NCBI GenBank assembly: GCA_900556605.1
Contig: USPC01000007.1
Coordinates: 1-36,308 of the forward strand
Length of the DNA stretch: 36,308 bases
Source: an uncultured Collinsella sp.
GTDB lineage: Bacteria; Actinomycetota; Coriobacteriia; Coriobacteriales; Coriobacteriaceae
Direction: 5' to 3'
Of the stretch, positions 8,836 through 17,294 are shown one piece after another. The notes under the pieces are model-generated. The model searched no databases. It saw only the letters and a list, made by a program, of their open reading frames with translations, and had not been told where the DNA came from. A program made the position numbers and the translations under genes. Position 1 is the first letter of the stretch, and each line of letters begins with the position of its first letter.

Positions 8836-10030
8836 GGCAGGCGATAATCTCATCCGAAAGATCGAGGGCGGAATTGGTCACAGCGTCCATATCGTAGTAA
8901 CGATACTCGGCCAGACGACCCACCGGGTGGAAGTTCGTCAGGTTCTGGACGCGCTCAAGATAGCGCTCATAGAGCTCACGGTTCTCGGGCTCAAGAATGG
9001 CGTAGTACGGCGTCTCGCCCGAGCCGGGCGTATAGGCCTTGGAGTACTCCTTCATGATGGTGGTCTTGCCGGGCAGGACCTGACCGGTCATGTTCTTGAA
9101 CTCGGTGATACGCGTGTAATCCTCGCTCGTGGTGTAGTTGACGGTGCCCACGGGCTGGAACTGGTCCATATCGAGCGTCTCGAACTTCATATCGAGCGTG
9201 CGGTACGGCAACGCACCCAAGTCGAGGTTGAACAGCTCATCGAGCGGACCGGTGTAGACGATCTCGCCACCATAGACCTTGCCGTCGATCTTGACGGTGG
9301 TCTCGTCGATCTCAAAGAGATCGCGGGCGTCTACGTCGCAGAACACGTCGATCAGGTCGTGGTCGAGCATGTGCTCAAAGAGCGCCGTGTAGCCCTCCTG
9401 CGGCATGCCCTGGAAGGGAGCTTGCGGGAAGTAGCGGTCATCATCGCCCACAAAGACGGGAACACGGCCGGTGATCGAGGGATCGATCTGATCGGGCGTC
9501 TGGCCCCACTGCTTCATGGTGTAATGCAAAAAGACGTTCTCGTAGACGTAATCGGCGACCTCGGCAAGATCCGGGTCGTTCTTCTTACGCAACTCCATAA
9601 TGGGCACCTTGACATCCTTGCCAAAGGTCTCCACGAGCTTCTGATACAGCTCCTCGCCGCGCTTGTCACCAAAGGCGAGCTTGAGACTCGCATGGTTGAA
9701 GGGCACGGGCATAAGGGTACCGTTGATGTTGGCGAGCACCTTGTGCTGATAATCCGTCCACTTGGTAAAGCGCGACAGGAAATTGTGCACGCGCTCGTTA
9801 AAGGTGTGATAGATATGCGGACCGTACTCGTGGATCAGGATTCCGGCCTCGTCAGTGCAGTCATAGGCATTGCCCGCAATGTGGCTACGGCGCTCCAAAA
9901 CGGCAACACGATAGCCGATGGTCTCGGCAAGACGGCGGGCGCAAACGGCACCGGCATATCCAGCGCCGACGACAATCATGTCGTACGCGCCGGCGTTAAA
10001 GCCTTCAGGCAGGCCTGAGGTAATCTGCAT
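8828..10030 (-). CDS. glf: UDP-galactopyranose mutase
   Basis: The 400-residue flavoenzyme interconverts UDP-galactopyranose and UDP-galactofuranose, supplying Galf for cell-surface polysaccharides. The FAD-binding GAGYAGA lies at residues 22-28, and the second flavin-binding strand ends in AVLERRSHIAGNAYD. It also shows the GLF hallmarks EYGPHIYHT and the MKQWG segment. Length is typical. The start has AGGAG about 6 nt ahead. It forms an overlapping pair with the GT2 gene. A TATAAT box on the minus strand at 10114-10109 suggests its promoter lies in the intergenic region shared with the divergent pta gene. Confidence 0.95.
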   Translation of the reverse strand: MQITSGLPEGFNAGAYDMIVVGAGYAGAVCARRLAETIGYRVAVLERRSHIAGNAYDCTDEAGILIHEYGPHIYHTFNERVHNFLSRFTKWTDYQHKVLANINGTLMPVPFNHASLKLAFGDKRGEELYQKLVETFGKDVKVPIMELRKKNDPDLAEVADYVYENVFLHYTMKQWGQTPDQIDPSITGRVPVFVGDDDRYFPQAPFQGMPQEGYTALFEHMLDHDLIDVFCDVDARDLFEIDETTVKIDGKVYGGEIVYTGPLDELFNLDLGALPYRTLDMKFETLDMDQFQPVGTVNYTTSEDYTRITEFKNMTGQVLPGKTTIMKEYSKAYTPGSGETPYYAILEPENRELYERYLERVQNLTNFHPVGRLAEYRYYDMDAVTNSALDLSDEIIACHA

Positions 10031-10108
10031 CGATACTCCTTGTCAAAAGCCACGGGCTCGTTAGCTGGGCTTTTCTCGAACATTCTTCGAGACATATTTA
10101 TCAGAGCG

Positions 10109-10134
10109 ATTATAGCGCTAATGCGTCCTATAAT
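10109..10134. promoter_or_regulatory. Divergent -10 boxes for glf (minus) and pta (plus)
   Basis: A TATAAT box occurs on the minus strand at 10114-10109, with TTCATT 17 bp upstream (10137-10132), facing glf. A second TATAAT occurs on the plus strand at 10129-10134, facing pta, with no good -35. The two promoters would overlap, so they may exclude each other. Confidence 0.45.
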
Positions 10135-10186
10135 GAACTTGCCACACAAGGAAAGCTCAAGCACCGCGGCGTACATAATTGAAAGG

Positions 10187-10209
10187 TAAACCCGCTAGCA
10201 GCGGGTTTA
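10187..10209 (+). promoter_or_regulatory. Hairpin in the pta 5' leader
   Basis: TAAACCCGC (10187-10195) and GCGGGTTTA (10201-10209) form a perfect 9-bp stem between the pta -10 box and the gene. Only TTCG follows, so it is a weak terminator at best. It may be a leader structure. Confidence 0.35.
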
Positions 10210-10261
10210 TTCGTGAACAGCCGGGCGCCTGGAGCTTAGCGAAACGCTTGTAAGGAGTAAC

Positions 10262-11242
10262 ATGAGCGATTTCCTAAACCGTATGAAGTCTGCCGCCAAG
10301 GCCGACCTTAAGACGATCGTCCTGCCCGAGGGCGAGGATCCGCGCACTATCGTCGCGGCCACCAAAATCATCGATGAGGGCCTGGCAAAGATCGTCATCC
10401 TGGGCAACCCCGACGAGATCAACGTTCCCGGCGCTACCGTCATCGACCCGCGCAATGCCGAGAAGCACGAGGAGTACGCGCAGAAGTTTGCCGAGCTCCG
10501 CGCCAAGAAGGGCGTTACCATCGAGCAGGCTCGCGCCCAGGTGATGGATGCTACCTACTTTGGCACCATGATGGTCAAGATGGGCGACGCCGACGGCCTG
10601 GTCTCCGGCGCCTGCCACTCCACCGCCGACACCCTGCGCCCTGCGCTTCAGATCCTCAAGACCGCCCCGGGCACCAAGCTGGTCTCGGCCTTCTTCGTGA
10701 TGTGCACCGACACCCCGCAGTTCGGCACCGACGGCACGCTGATCTTCGCCGACTGCGGCCTCAACATCAACCCGTCCTCCGACGAGCTCTCCGAGATCGC
10801 CATCGCCTCCGCTCACTCCTGGTCCACCTTCATGGGCAACGTTGAGCCGCACGTGGCCATGCTCTCCTACTCCACCATGGGCTCCGCCGGCGGCGAGGTC
10901 GCCAAGAAGGTCCAAGAGGCCGTGAAGTTCTGCAAGGAGAAGGCTCCCGAGCTCGCCATCGACGGCGACCTGCAGCTCGATGCCGCTATCGTCCCCACTG
11001 TCGCCCAGCTCAAGGCTCCCGGCTCCTCCGTCGCCGGTAAGGCTAACGTGCTGGTGTTCCCCGACCTCGAGGCCGGCAACATCGGCTACAAGCTGGTCCA
11101 GCGCTTCGCCGGTGCTGACGCCTACGGCCCCATCCTGCAGGGCATCGCCAAGCCGGTTAACGACCTTTCGCGTGGCTGCTCTGCCGACGACATCGTGGGT
11201 GTCGTGGCCATCACCGCCGTCCAGGCTCAGATGGCTGAGTAG
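10262..11242 (+). CDS. pta: Phosphate acetyltransferase
   Basis: The 326-residue short-form (single-domain, no DRTGG/CobQ extension) phosphate acetyltransferase converts acetyl-CoA and phosphate to acetyl phosphate in the fermentative acetate pathway. Characteristic segments are KTIVLPEGEDPRTIVAATKI (about 17-36), the GLVSGACHSTADTLRPALQI region with its active-site arginine (about 110-130), and VFPDLEAGNIGYKLVQRFAGA near the C-terminus. The start is preceded by AAGGAG. It faces two acetate kinase genes on the opposite strand, an arrangement that separates their transcription even though the products act in sequence. The downstream palindrome at 11259-11389 begins 17 bp after the stop and may end the transcript. 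Confidence 0.95.
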   Translation: MSDFLNRMKSAAKADLKTIVLPEGEDPRTIVAATKIIDEGLAKIVILGNPDEINVPGATVIDPRNAEKHEEYAQKFAELRAKKGVTIEQARAQVMDATYFGTMMVKMGDADGLVSGACHSTADTLRPALQILKTAPGTKLVSAFFVMCTDTPQFGTDGTLIFADCGLNINPSSDELSEIAIASAHSWSTFMGNVEPHVAMLSYSTMGSAGGEVAKKVQEAVKFCKEKAPELAIDGDLQLDAAIVPTVAQLKAPGSSVAGKANVLVFPDLEAGNIGYKLVQRFAGADAYGPILQGIAKPVNDLSRGCSADDIVGVVAITAVQAQMAE

Positions 11243-11258
11243 CAGACATATCCCCGCC

Positions 11259-11389
11259 GAAGGCAGCGCAGGTTAACCCCTGAAAACGTCCTCGACCAAT
11301 GAAACGCCCCCGTTCTGCTCCTTCGGAGCTACGAACGGGGGCGTTTCTGGTCTGCGGAGTGTTTTCAGGGGTTAACCTGCGCTGCCTTC
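11259..11389. repeat. Nested palindrome C (29-bp perfect outer arms, 15-bp inner stem)
   Basis: Outer arms 11259-11287 and 11361-11389 are perfect 29-bp inverted repeats. Inner arms 11301-11315 and 11333-11347 (GAAACGCCCCCGTTC and its complement) form a perfect 15-bp stem, with a further GCTCC/GGAGC tip. It lies between convergent pta and ackA. The remaining 11390-11540 shows no convincing gene. Confidence 0.9.
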
Positions 11390-11540
11390 TACCGTCACGT
11401 GGCATTCAGGGCATCTGGAGTGGACGGCGGCTTGGCTACGAGTTGGAGCTGAGGATCTGAATGGTCGGGTTCCGTTGCTGGAAGTGCAGGCGTTGCCGGC
11501 GATGGTCACTTTGGGACTGGAATTTCCGCCTGCTAGCAAA

Positions 11541-11572
11541 AAGGCCTCCCGAGCTGCTGCTCAGGAGGCCTT
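11541..11572 (-). terminator. Terminator of the distal acetate kinase gene
   Basis: AAGGCCTCC (11541-11549) and GGAGGCCTT (11564-11572) form a 9-bp stem. On the minus strand it ends in a T-run (TTTTT reading through 11542-11538), consistent with termination after the acetate kinase stop at 11596. Confidence 0.75.
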
Positions 11573-11595
11573 TCGTTCGATCACAAGCGAACGCG

Positions 11596-12774
11596 TTAGT
11601 TGTTCTTGGTCAGACGCTCGACGTCGTGGGCGATCATGTATTCCTCGTCGGTGGGGATGACCATGACCGTGACGGCGGAACCGGCGGCACTGATGACCTG
11701 CGGGCCGTTGCCCACAGCCTCGCGGTTCTTGTTGTTGTCGATACGCACGCCCAGCCACTCAAAGCAGTCGCAGAAGGCCTTGCGGATCGACCAGTCGTTC
11801 TCGCCGATGCCGGCGGTAAAGGTGATGGTGTCCACGCCCGCCATGGAAGCGATCATGGAACCGGCCTGCTGCATGGCCTTATAGGCGAACATATCGAAGG
11901 CGAGCAGGCAGCGCTCGTCGCCCTCGGAGGCGCGCGTGCGGATGTCGCGGGCGTCGTTGGAGATGCCCGAGATGGCAAGCAGACCAGACTGCTTGTTCAT
12001 CATGTCATCGACTTCCTGATAGCTGTAGCCGCCCTCGCGCTGCAGGTAGCACACGGTAGCCGGGTCGATGGAGCCGCAACGGGTACCCATCATCAGGCCG
12101 TCGAGCGGCGTGAGGCCCATCGTGGTATCGCGGCACACGCCGTCCTCGATGGCGGCGAGCGAAGCGCCGTTGCCCAGATGGCACGAAAGCAGACGGTGGC
12201 AGCGCGAGCCCAGGATCTCCTTGGCCATCATCCACTCGTAGCGGTGGCTCGTACCGTGTGCGCCGTACTTGCGCACGTGGTACTTGTCGCACACGTCCTT
12301 GGGCAGCGCGTAGGTGTAGGCGACCTCGGGCATGGTCATGTGGAACGAGGTGTCGAAGACCGCCACGTTGGGCAGCTCCGGATACTTCTCGCGGCAATAT
12401 TCGATTGCTGCGGCCTCGCCGTAATTGTGCAGCGGAGCGAGCGGGGCCACCTCAAGGATCTTAGCCATGACCTCATCGTCGACGACCGCGGAATCATCGA
12501 AGTGCCAGCCGCCCTGAACGATACGATGCCCAATGCCATCGATCGTAAAGTCGGTCTTCTCGAGCTCCACGAGCACACGTGCGATAGCCGAACGGTGATC
12601 CGGGAAAGGGACCTCCTCGGTCTGCTTGGCGCCACCGTTCTCGGAGTGACCAAAGATGCCCATGTCCGAACCGATACGTTCGCAGTTGCCCTTGGCGAAA
12701 ACCTCGCGGGTATCGGTATCCAAAAGCTGAAATTTAAGGCTTGAGCTACCGGCGTTGACAACAAGTACGTTCAT
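11596..12774 (-). CDS. ackA: Acetate kinase (copy 1, canonical-like)
   Basis: This 392-residue ASKHA-fold kinase interconverts acetyl phosphate plus ADP and acetate plus ATP. It has the N-terminal NAGSSSLKF motif, FDTSFHMTMP with the catalytic Asp, HGTSHRY with both histidines, CHLGNGAS and the C-terminal IPTDEE. Two positions that are usually conserved differ: HRIVQGG (commonly VHGG) and GTRCGSIDP (commonly GTRSGDIDP). AAAGGAG precedes the start. A terminator separates it from the upstream paralogue at 12939-14117, so it probably has its own promoter in the AT-richer gap 12780-12890. The two are diverged paralogues rather than a recent duplication. Confidence 0.93.
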   Translation of the reverse strand: MNVLVVNAGSSSLKFQLLDTDTREVFAKGNCERIGSDMGIFGHSENGGAKQTEEVPFPDHRSAIARVLVELEKTDFTIDGIGHRIVQGGWHFDDSAVVDDEVMAKILEVAPLAPLHNYGEAAAIEYCREKYPELPNVAVFDTSFHMTMPEVAYTYALPKDVCDKYHVRKYGAHGTSHRYEWMMAKEILGSRCHRLLSCHLGNGASLAAIEDGVCRDTTMGLTPLDGLMMGTRCGSIDPATVCYLQREGGYSYQEVDDMMNKQSGLLAISGISNDARDIRTRASEGDERCLLAFDMFAYKAMQQAGSMIASMAGVDTITFTAGIGENDWSIRKAFCDCFEWLGVRIDNNKNREAVGNGPQVISAAGSAVTVMVIPTDEEYMIAHDVERLTKNN

Positions 12775-12888
12775 GAGACTCCTTTGCAGTGCAATACGGT
12801 CGACGCAGACCCCTTAAGGCGGCCGCATGTTAATAAGAAGTTATCACATCTTAATAAATAGCTATCAGGCATATCGCCCAACGAGCGC

Positions 12889-12927
12889 AAAAGAGGGGCT
12901 GAACGGCACTTGGTCGTCCAGCCCCTC
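12889..12927 (-). terminator. Terminator between the two acetate kinase genes
   Basis: Arms 12893-12901 and 12919-12927 form a 9-bp GC-rich stem, followed on the minus strand by TTTT (12892-12889). It ends the upstream acetate kinase transcript 12 bp after its stop codon. Confidence 0.7.
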
Positions 12928-12938
12928 CCCTCTTGCAA

Positions 12939-14117
12939 TTACTTGCCGTTGACGATGCGCTCGACGTCAGAAGCGATCATGAACTCCTCGTCCGTGGGGA
13001 TGACAAAGATCTTGACCTTGGAATCCTTGGCAGACAGGCACCAAGCGCCGTCGCCACGCAGGGCGTTACGGGCATGGTCCATCTTGACGCCCATAAAGGC
13101 CAGACGGTCGGCAACGCCGGCGCGAACGGCCGGAGCGTGCTCACCGATGCCGGCGGTGAAGACCAGCGTGTCCATGCCGCACATGGAAGTGGCCATCTCG
13201 GCAGCCTTGGCGGCAATCTTATAGACGAACATGTCGAAGGCGAGCTGAGCCTCGGGGTCGCCAGCGGCGGCGAGCTCCTCGACGTTGCGGCAGTCGTTGG
13301 TCTTGCCACCGGTCACAGCCAAAAGACCGGACTTCTTGTTCATCATCTCGTCGACCTCGTCGAAGGTGTAGCCACCCTCGCGCTGCAGGTAGCACACGGT
13401 AGCCGGGTCAATGGAGCCGCAGCGGGTGCCCATCATGACGCCGTCGAGCGGGGTGAGGCCCATGGTGGTATCCATGCACTTGCCGTCCTCGATGGCGCAC
13501 AGGGAGGCACCAGAGCCGATGTGGCACACGACGACCTTGCGGGCCTCGCCGTTGGTCATCTCGGCGACCTTCTTGGAGATGTAGCGATAGCTGGTGCCGT
13601 GGGCGCCGTACTTACGGATGTGCAGCTTGTCGCAAACATCCTTGGGCAGGGCGTAAGTCTTGGCGACCTCGGGCATGTTGAAGTGGAAAGCAGTGTCGTA
13701 GACCGTGACGTTGGGCAGGTCGGGATACTGCTCGAGGCAGTACTCGATAACGTTGGCCTCGGGGTTGTTGTGCAGCGGAGCGAGCGGGGCGACCTCGCGG
13801 ATCTTGGCGAGAACGTCCTCGTCGACGAGGGAGGAATCGCCGAAGTACCAACCGCCCTGAACGATGCGGTGGCCGATGCCCTCGATCTTGACGCCGTTGG
13901 CCTCGAGGTCCTTCAGGACGACCTCGATGGCGACCTTGTGGTCGGGGAACTCGATGTTCTCGGTCACCTTCTTGGAACCGTTGGCAGCGTGGGTGAAAGT
14001 ACCGCCGGTAAAGCAGACGCGCTCGCAGGAGCCCTTTGCGGACACCTTGTGGGACTTGGTATCGATGACCTGATACTTAAGGGTCGAAGATCCTGCGTTG
14101 ACGACCAGAACGTTCAT
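12939..14117 (-). CDS. Acetate kinase paralogue (copy 2, altered active-site motifs)
   Basis: The 392-residue protein is the same length as its downstream paralogue and clearly of the acetate kinase family. It has NAGSSTLKY at the N-terminus, YDTAFHFNMP, GTRCGSIDP, TAGIGEHAP and IPTDEE at the end. Compared with the family consensus and with copy 1, the second histidine of HGTSH is Tyr177 (HGTSYRY), and the asparagine of CHLGNG is Ser202 (CHIGSG). It also shares HRIVQGG with copy 1. The catalytic Asp and Arg appear retained, so activity is likely but kinetics or substrate (another short-chain acyl phosphate) may differ. That last point is inference. It is the first gene after the HIT/xse operon, with a terminator on each side. 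Confidence 0.88.
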   Translation of the reverse strand: MNVLVVNAGSSTLKYQVIDTKSHKVSAKGSCERVCFTGGTFTHAANGSKKVTENIEFPDHKVAIEVVLKDLEANGVKIEGIGHRIVQGGWYFGDSSLVDEDVLAKIREVAPLAPLHNNPEANVIEYCLEQYPDLPNVTVYDTAFHFNMPEVAKTYALPKDVCDKLHIRKYGAHGTSYRYISKKVAEMTNGEARKVVVCHIGSGASLCAIEDGKCMDTTMGLTPLDGVMMGTRCGSIDPATVCYLQREGGYTFDEVDEMMNKKSGLLAVTGGKTNDCRNVEELAAAGDPEAQLAFDMFVYKIAAKAAEMATSMCGMDTLVFTAGIGEHAPAVRAGVADRLAFMGVKMDHARNALRGDGAWCLSAKDSKVKIFVIPTDEEFMIASDVERIVNGK

Positions 14118-14170
14118 GTGTCTCCCTACTAACAGGCGGTGTGGCGCCGCCAGGTTACATACGCTTCAAT

Positions 14171-14204
14171 AATAAACCCAAACGCCCTCGCGCTCGGGTT
14201 TATT
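14171..14204 (-). terminator. Terminator after the xseA-xseB-HIT cluster
   Basis: AATAAACCC (14171-14179) and GGGTTTATT (14196-14204) form a perfect 9-bp stem located 60 bp after the HIT gene stop on the minus strand. The T-rich part is within the arm and followed by ATTG, so strength is uncertain. Confidence 0.5.
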
Positions 14205-14264
14205 GCGTTGATATATAAGTTATCGGTGCCTGAGCTTCCGTTTCATTGCACGGAAGAGGCGCCC

Positions 14265-14600
14265 TCAGATGAGGTTCTCGCCCAGGTTTTTGCCGCCGAG
14301 AATGTGCATGTGGAAGTGCATGACGGTCTGGCCGGCATTGACGCCCTTGTTGGAGATGACGCGGAAACCGTCCTCCAGGCCCTTGGCCTTAGCGACCTCC
14401 TGGATGGCGTGGGCCATGGCGCCCATGGTCTCGGCAGGCACGTTGTCGGCGATGTCGCTGTAGTGCTTCTTGGGAATCACGAGCGTGTGGACCGGCGCCT
14501 GGGGGTTAAGGTCGTCGAACGCGATGACCTGGTCGTCCTCATAGACAACGGTCGAGGGGATCTCGTGGTTGGCGATTTTGCAGAAGATGCAATCACACAT
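14265..14600 (-). CDS. HIT family nucleotide hydrolase (HinT-like)
   Basis: The 111-residue histidine-triad protein begins CDCIFCKIANHEIPS with a zinc-type CxxC pair, as in HinT proteins. It contains HTLVIPKKHYSD and closes with the catalytic triad motif HFHMH (residues about 95-99) followed by ILGG. HinT proteins hydrolyse nucleoside 5'-phosphoramidates and related adenylates. Length is typical. A GAAAGGA ribosome site precedes the start. It follows xseB by about 49 bp on the same strand, so it probably shares a transcript with the exonuclease VII genes. No functional link to them is known. Confidence 0.93.
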   Translation of the reverse strand: MCDCIFCKIANHEIPSTVVYEDDQVIAFDDLNPQAPVHTLVIPKKHYSDIADNVPAETMGAMAHAIQEVAKAKGLEDGFRVISNKGVNAGQTVMHFHMHILGGKNLGENLI

Positions 14601-14649
14601 AGCTGGTTCCTTTCTTACAGACCAAGGTAATTATATTTGGTCGAGATGG

Positions 14650-14916
14650 TTAGAACGAGAGGTTGTCGTCGGTGTTGGCGGCCTCGCCGTCGGCGAGCAC
14701 GTCGTTGCCGTCGACGTCCTTAAGGAGCACCGAGACCTTCTGCTCGGCATCGGACAGGCGGGTGCGCAGGCTCTTGAGGAGCTCGACGCCGCGGGTATAG
14801 CTCTCGAGCGACTCCTCGAGCTCCATATCGCCCGACTCCAGGCTGCGGATGATGAGCTCCAGCTCCTGCGAGGCCTGCTTGTACGTAAGCTGCTCGACCG
14901 GGGTCTTCTCTGCCAT
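14650..14916 (-). CDS. xseB: Exodeoxyribonuclease VII small subunit
   Basis: The 88-residue acidic alpha-helical protein has the XseB pattern: LTYKQASQELELIIRSLESG (about 10-29), MELEESLESYTRGVELLKSL (about 31-50) and a C-terminal coiled segment. It is the small subunit of exonuclease VII, a cytoplasmic single-strand DNA exonuclease complex. Several copies bind one XseA. The start lies 42 bp after the xseA stop with an AGGAAA ribosome site. The normal xseA-xseB order and the domain pattern leave little doubt. Confidence 0.93.
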   Translation of the reverse strand: MAEKTPVEQLTYKQASQELELIIRSLESGDMELEESLESYTRGVELLKSLRTRLSDAEQKVSVLLKDVDGNDVLADGEAANTDDNLSF

Positions 14917-14958
14917 ATCTGTTTCCTTTCCTAAGGGTCTATCACTGTGAAACGCGGC

Positions 14959-16410
14959 CTACTCGACCGTATCGACCGTTGCCGCCACGTTGCCGTCTGC
15001 CATGCGCACGCGAATGGCGTCGCCGGGCTTAAAGGTCTTGGCACTCGTAGCCACGCCATCATCGCTGTACGCGATGGAATAGCCGCGGGCAAGCACCTTG
15101 AGCGGCGACAAGGCATCGAGCGACGCGGCAGCTCGGCCGAGGTCGGACGCGGGTTTGCTGAGCATCGTGCGCCCCTGATGTTCCAGGCGGGAACTCGCAA
15201 GCGTGAGCGCATGGCGCTTGCCATCGAGCCCCGAGGTGCTTGAAATCAAGCGCTCGGGCAGACGCTCGAAGTTGGAGCGGAAGGCCCCGACCGAACGCGT
15301 TATGGCGCCCGACAGTCGATCGGCCGTCAGGGCAAGCTCAGACTCGCGACGCTCGACCATAAACGTTGGGTCATTGAGGCACGGGCGGCACGCGGCTGCA
15401 TCGAGCGCATCGCCCAAACGAGCCGTATAGGTGTCCCAGGCACGACGACCGCGCTGGTCGAGCATTTCCAGATCGACCTGATCCGACCCGATCATCGAAG
15501 CCATCGCGGCACCCAGACGTTGATGGCGCGTCTCGAGCACGTCGGCCAACTCCGTCATAGCCGGCGCCACCGATTCTGCCGCTGCCGTTGGCGTGGAGGC
15601 GCGACGGTCGCTTACCATGTCGCAAATCGAGGTATCGGGCTCATGGCCAATGCCGGTCACCACGGGCACGGGGCAAGCCGCCACCGCACGGGCAAGCTCC
15701 TCGTCGTTAAAGGTCATGAGGTCCTCGAAGGAACCGCCGCCACGCACAAGCAAAATGCAATCGGGCGCCGGCGTAATGGCAGCAGCGCGGCGCAAGCCTT
15801 CAATAAGCTCTGCCGGCGCACCCTCGCCCTGGACCTTTGCGCCCACGCAGACAAGCTCGACGAGCGGGTTGCGACGGCGCAGCGTACGCTTGACGTCGTC
15901 GATTACGGCGCCCGAAAGCGAGGTGACGACCGCCACACGCGAGCAAAACACCGGAATGTGACGTTTGCGCGCCTCGTCCATCAGGCCCTCGCGACGCAGC
16001 TTTTCGGCCAGTTGCGCCACTTGTTGACGCAGCAGACCCTCCCCCGCCAGCGAGAATGAGCGAGCGACAAAGCTCATACGACCCGTGGGCTTGTAGAGGT
16101 TGAAGCTGCCCTTAAAGCTCACCTGCATGCCGTCGCGCAGATCGAAGGTGCGCTTAAGGTAGGCGCCCTTCCAGATGATGCAGTCGACGGCCGCCGAGTC
16201 GTCCTTGATTTGGAAGTAGCAGTGGCCGCTTCGGGCATTGGGACCACGAAAACCCGTGACCTCGCCCAAAACGCTCAGCTGCGGAATGGCATCGAGCGCG
16301 CCGGCGGCGATCTCCACCGCTTGGCTCACGCTAAGCTCTTTGCGCTCCTGATCGTCCGAACCGTCGAACTCGGCGGAAACGGCATTGCCGGTTAGGTTCC
16401 AGCCTGCCAC
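14959..16410 (-). CDS. xseA: Exodeoxyribonuclease VII large subunit
   Basis: The 483-residue catalytic subunit of exonuclease VII has an N-terminal OB-fold (about 25-125, with LSVLGEVTGFRG and GHCYFQIKDDSAAVDCIIWKG). The nuclease core follows, including VVTSLSGAVIDDV, the LLVRGGGSFEDLMTFNDEELARA block and TGIGHEPDTSICD. Helical coiled-coil sequence follows to the C-terminus (IRVRMADGNVAATV). I chose GTG at 16410 because AAAGGAGG lies 4 nt upstream. An ATG nine codons earlier lacks a ribosome site and overlaps that SD. It heads the xseA-xseB-HIT cluster. Confidence 0.93.
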   Translation of the reverse strand: MAGWNLTGNAVSAEFDGSDDQERKELSVSQAVEIAAGALDAIPQLSVLGEVTGFRGPNARSGHCYFQIKDDSAAVDCIIWKGAYLKRTFDLRDGMQVSFKGSFNLYKPTGRMSFVARSFSLAGEGLLRQQVAQLAEKLRREGLMDEARKRHIPVFCSRVAVVTSLSGAVIDDVKRTLRRRNPLVELVCVGAKVQGEGAPAELIEGLRRAAAITPAPDCILLVRGGGSFEDLMTFNDEELARAVAACPVPVVTGIGHEPDTSICDMVSDRRASTPTAAAESVAPAMTELADVLETRHQRLGAAMASMIGSDQVDLEMLDQRGRRAWDTYTARLGDALDAAACRPCLNDPTFMVERRESELALTADRLSGAITRSVGAFRSNFERLPERLISSTSGLDGKRHALTLASSRLEHQGRTMLSKPASDLGRAAASLDALSPLKVLARGYSIAYSDDGVATSAKTFKPGDAIRVRMADGNVAATVDTVE

Positions 16411-16525
16411 GCAGCCTCCTTTCGTCATCGTGCACAAGGGCTCCGGCCCCGTGCAAATTTAAGTCCAACACATAGTACAGCGCCGCGAGGACACGAATCC
16501 CCGCGGCGCCTGCCTGTCCTATTTG

Positions 16526-17230
16526 TTATCGGTTGGAATTTCTGTTGTAGCGAGCCATAAGGTAGAGCAGTTGAATGATCGAAGTGAGCGCTGCGGCCAC
16601 ATAGGTAAGCGCGGCTGCCGTCAGCACCTTCTTGGCGCCGTTGACCTGCTTGGAACTCATGCCCGACTGTTCGATATACGCCACGGCGCGGCGACTGGCA
16701 TCGATCTCGACCGGCAGCGTAACCAGCTGGAACAGCACGCTAAACGAGAAGAAGACCAGCGCGAGGGTCGTGAGCCCCGCGATGTTCATGAACAGGCCCA
16801 TGAGCAGCACGATCGTCCAGGTGTTCTGGGTAAAGTTGACGACGGGGACCAAAGCGGTACGTACCTTCATCATGGCGTAACCGCTTTGGCGCTGGGCGGC
16901 ATGGCCCGCCTCGTGGCAGGCGACGGCAACACTTGCGACCGACCCGCCCGAACGGTTGGCATCCGACAGATACAGGTTGTTGTCCTGCGGGTTGTAATGA
17001 TCGGTGAGCTCGCCGGCAACGCCCTTGATGCCCACGGCGCTACAACCGTTGGCGTCGAGCATGCGGCGAGCGACCGTGGCACCCGTATCGCCGTCCGAGC
17101 GAACCTTAGACCACGTCTTGTACGTCGAGTTGATATAGCTCTGCGCGGCAAGGCCAAGCACCGTGCAGACAAGAACAACCAGCAGGTACAGCGGGTCAAT
17201 GCCAAAGCCATATCCATAGTAATAAGGCAT
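16526..17230 (-). CDS. Membrane zinc metallopeptidase (YugP-like)
   Basis: The 234-residue membrane protein is of the neutral zinc metallopeptidase family typified by Bacillus YugP (Pfam Zn_peptidase_2). An N-terminal membrane segment (about 12-32) is followed by the zinc motif HEAGH at residues 106-110 (ACHEAGHAAQ). Two strongly hydrophobic segments around 135-175 and a last one near 205-228 follow. The strand motif NNLYLSD before the active site is also typical. Substrates of this family are unknown. The gene stands between RNase D and xseA on the same strand, with 64 bp to rnd, and has GAGGAATTC-like ribosome binding. Confidence 0.9.
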   Translation of the reverse strand: MPYYYGYGFGIDPLYLLVVLVCTVLGLAAQSYINSTYKTWSKVRSDGDTGATVARRMLDANGCSAVGIKGVAGELTDHYNPQDNNLYLSDANRSGGSVASVAVACHEAGHAAQRQSGYAMMKVRTALVPVVNFTQNTWTIVLLMGLFMNIAGLTTLALVFFSFSVLFQLVTLPVEIDASRRAVAYIEQSGMSSKQVNGAKKVLTAAALTYVAAALTSIIQLLYLMARYNRNSNR

Positions 17231-17294
17231 GCGAATTCCTCCGAATCGAGTTACACGTTGGAGGCATTCTACCCACTCAGCCGACTAGGCTTCC

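Noticed and set aside
11461..11540. Possible coding fragment between pta and ackA
   Set aside because: Short, no ribosome site, runs straight into a terminator and then antisense of ackA.
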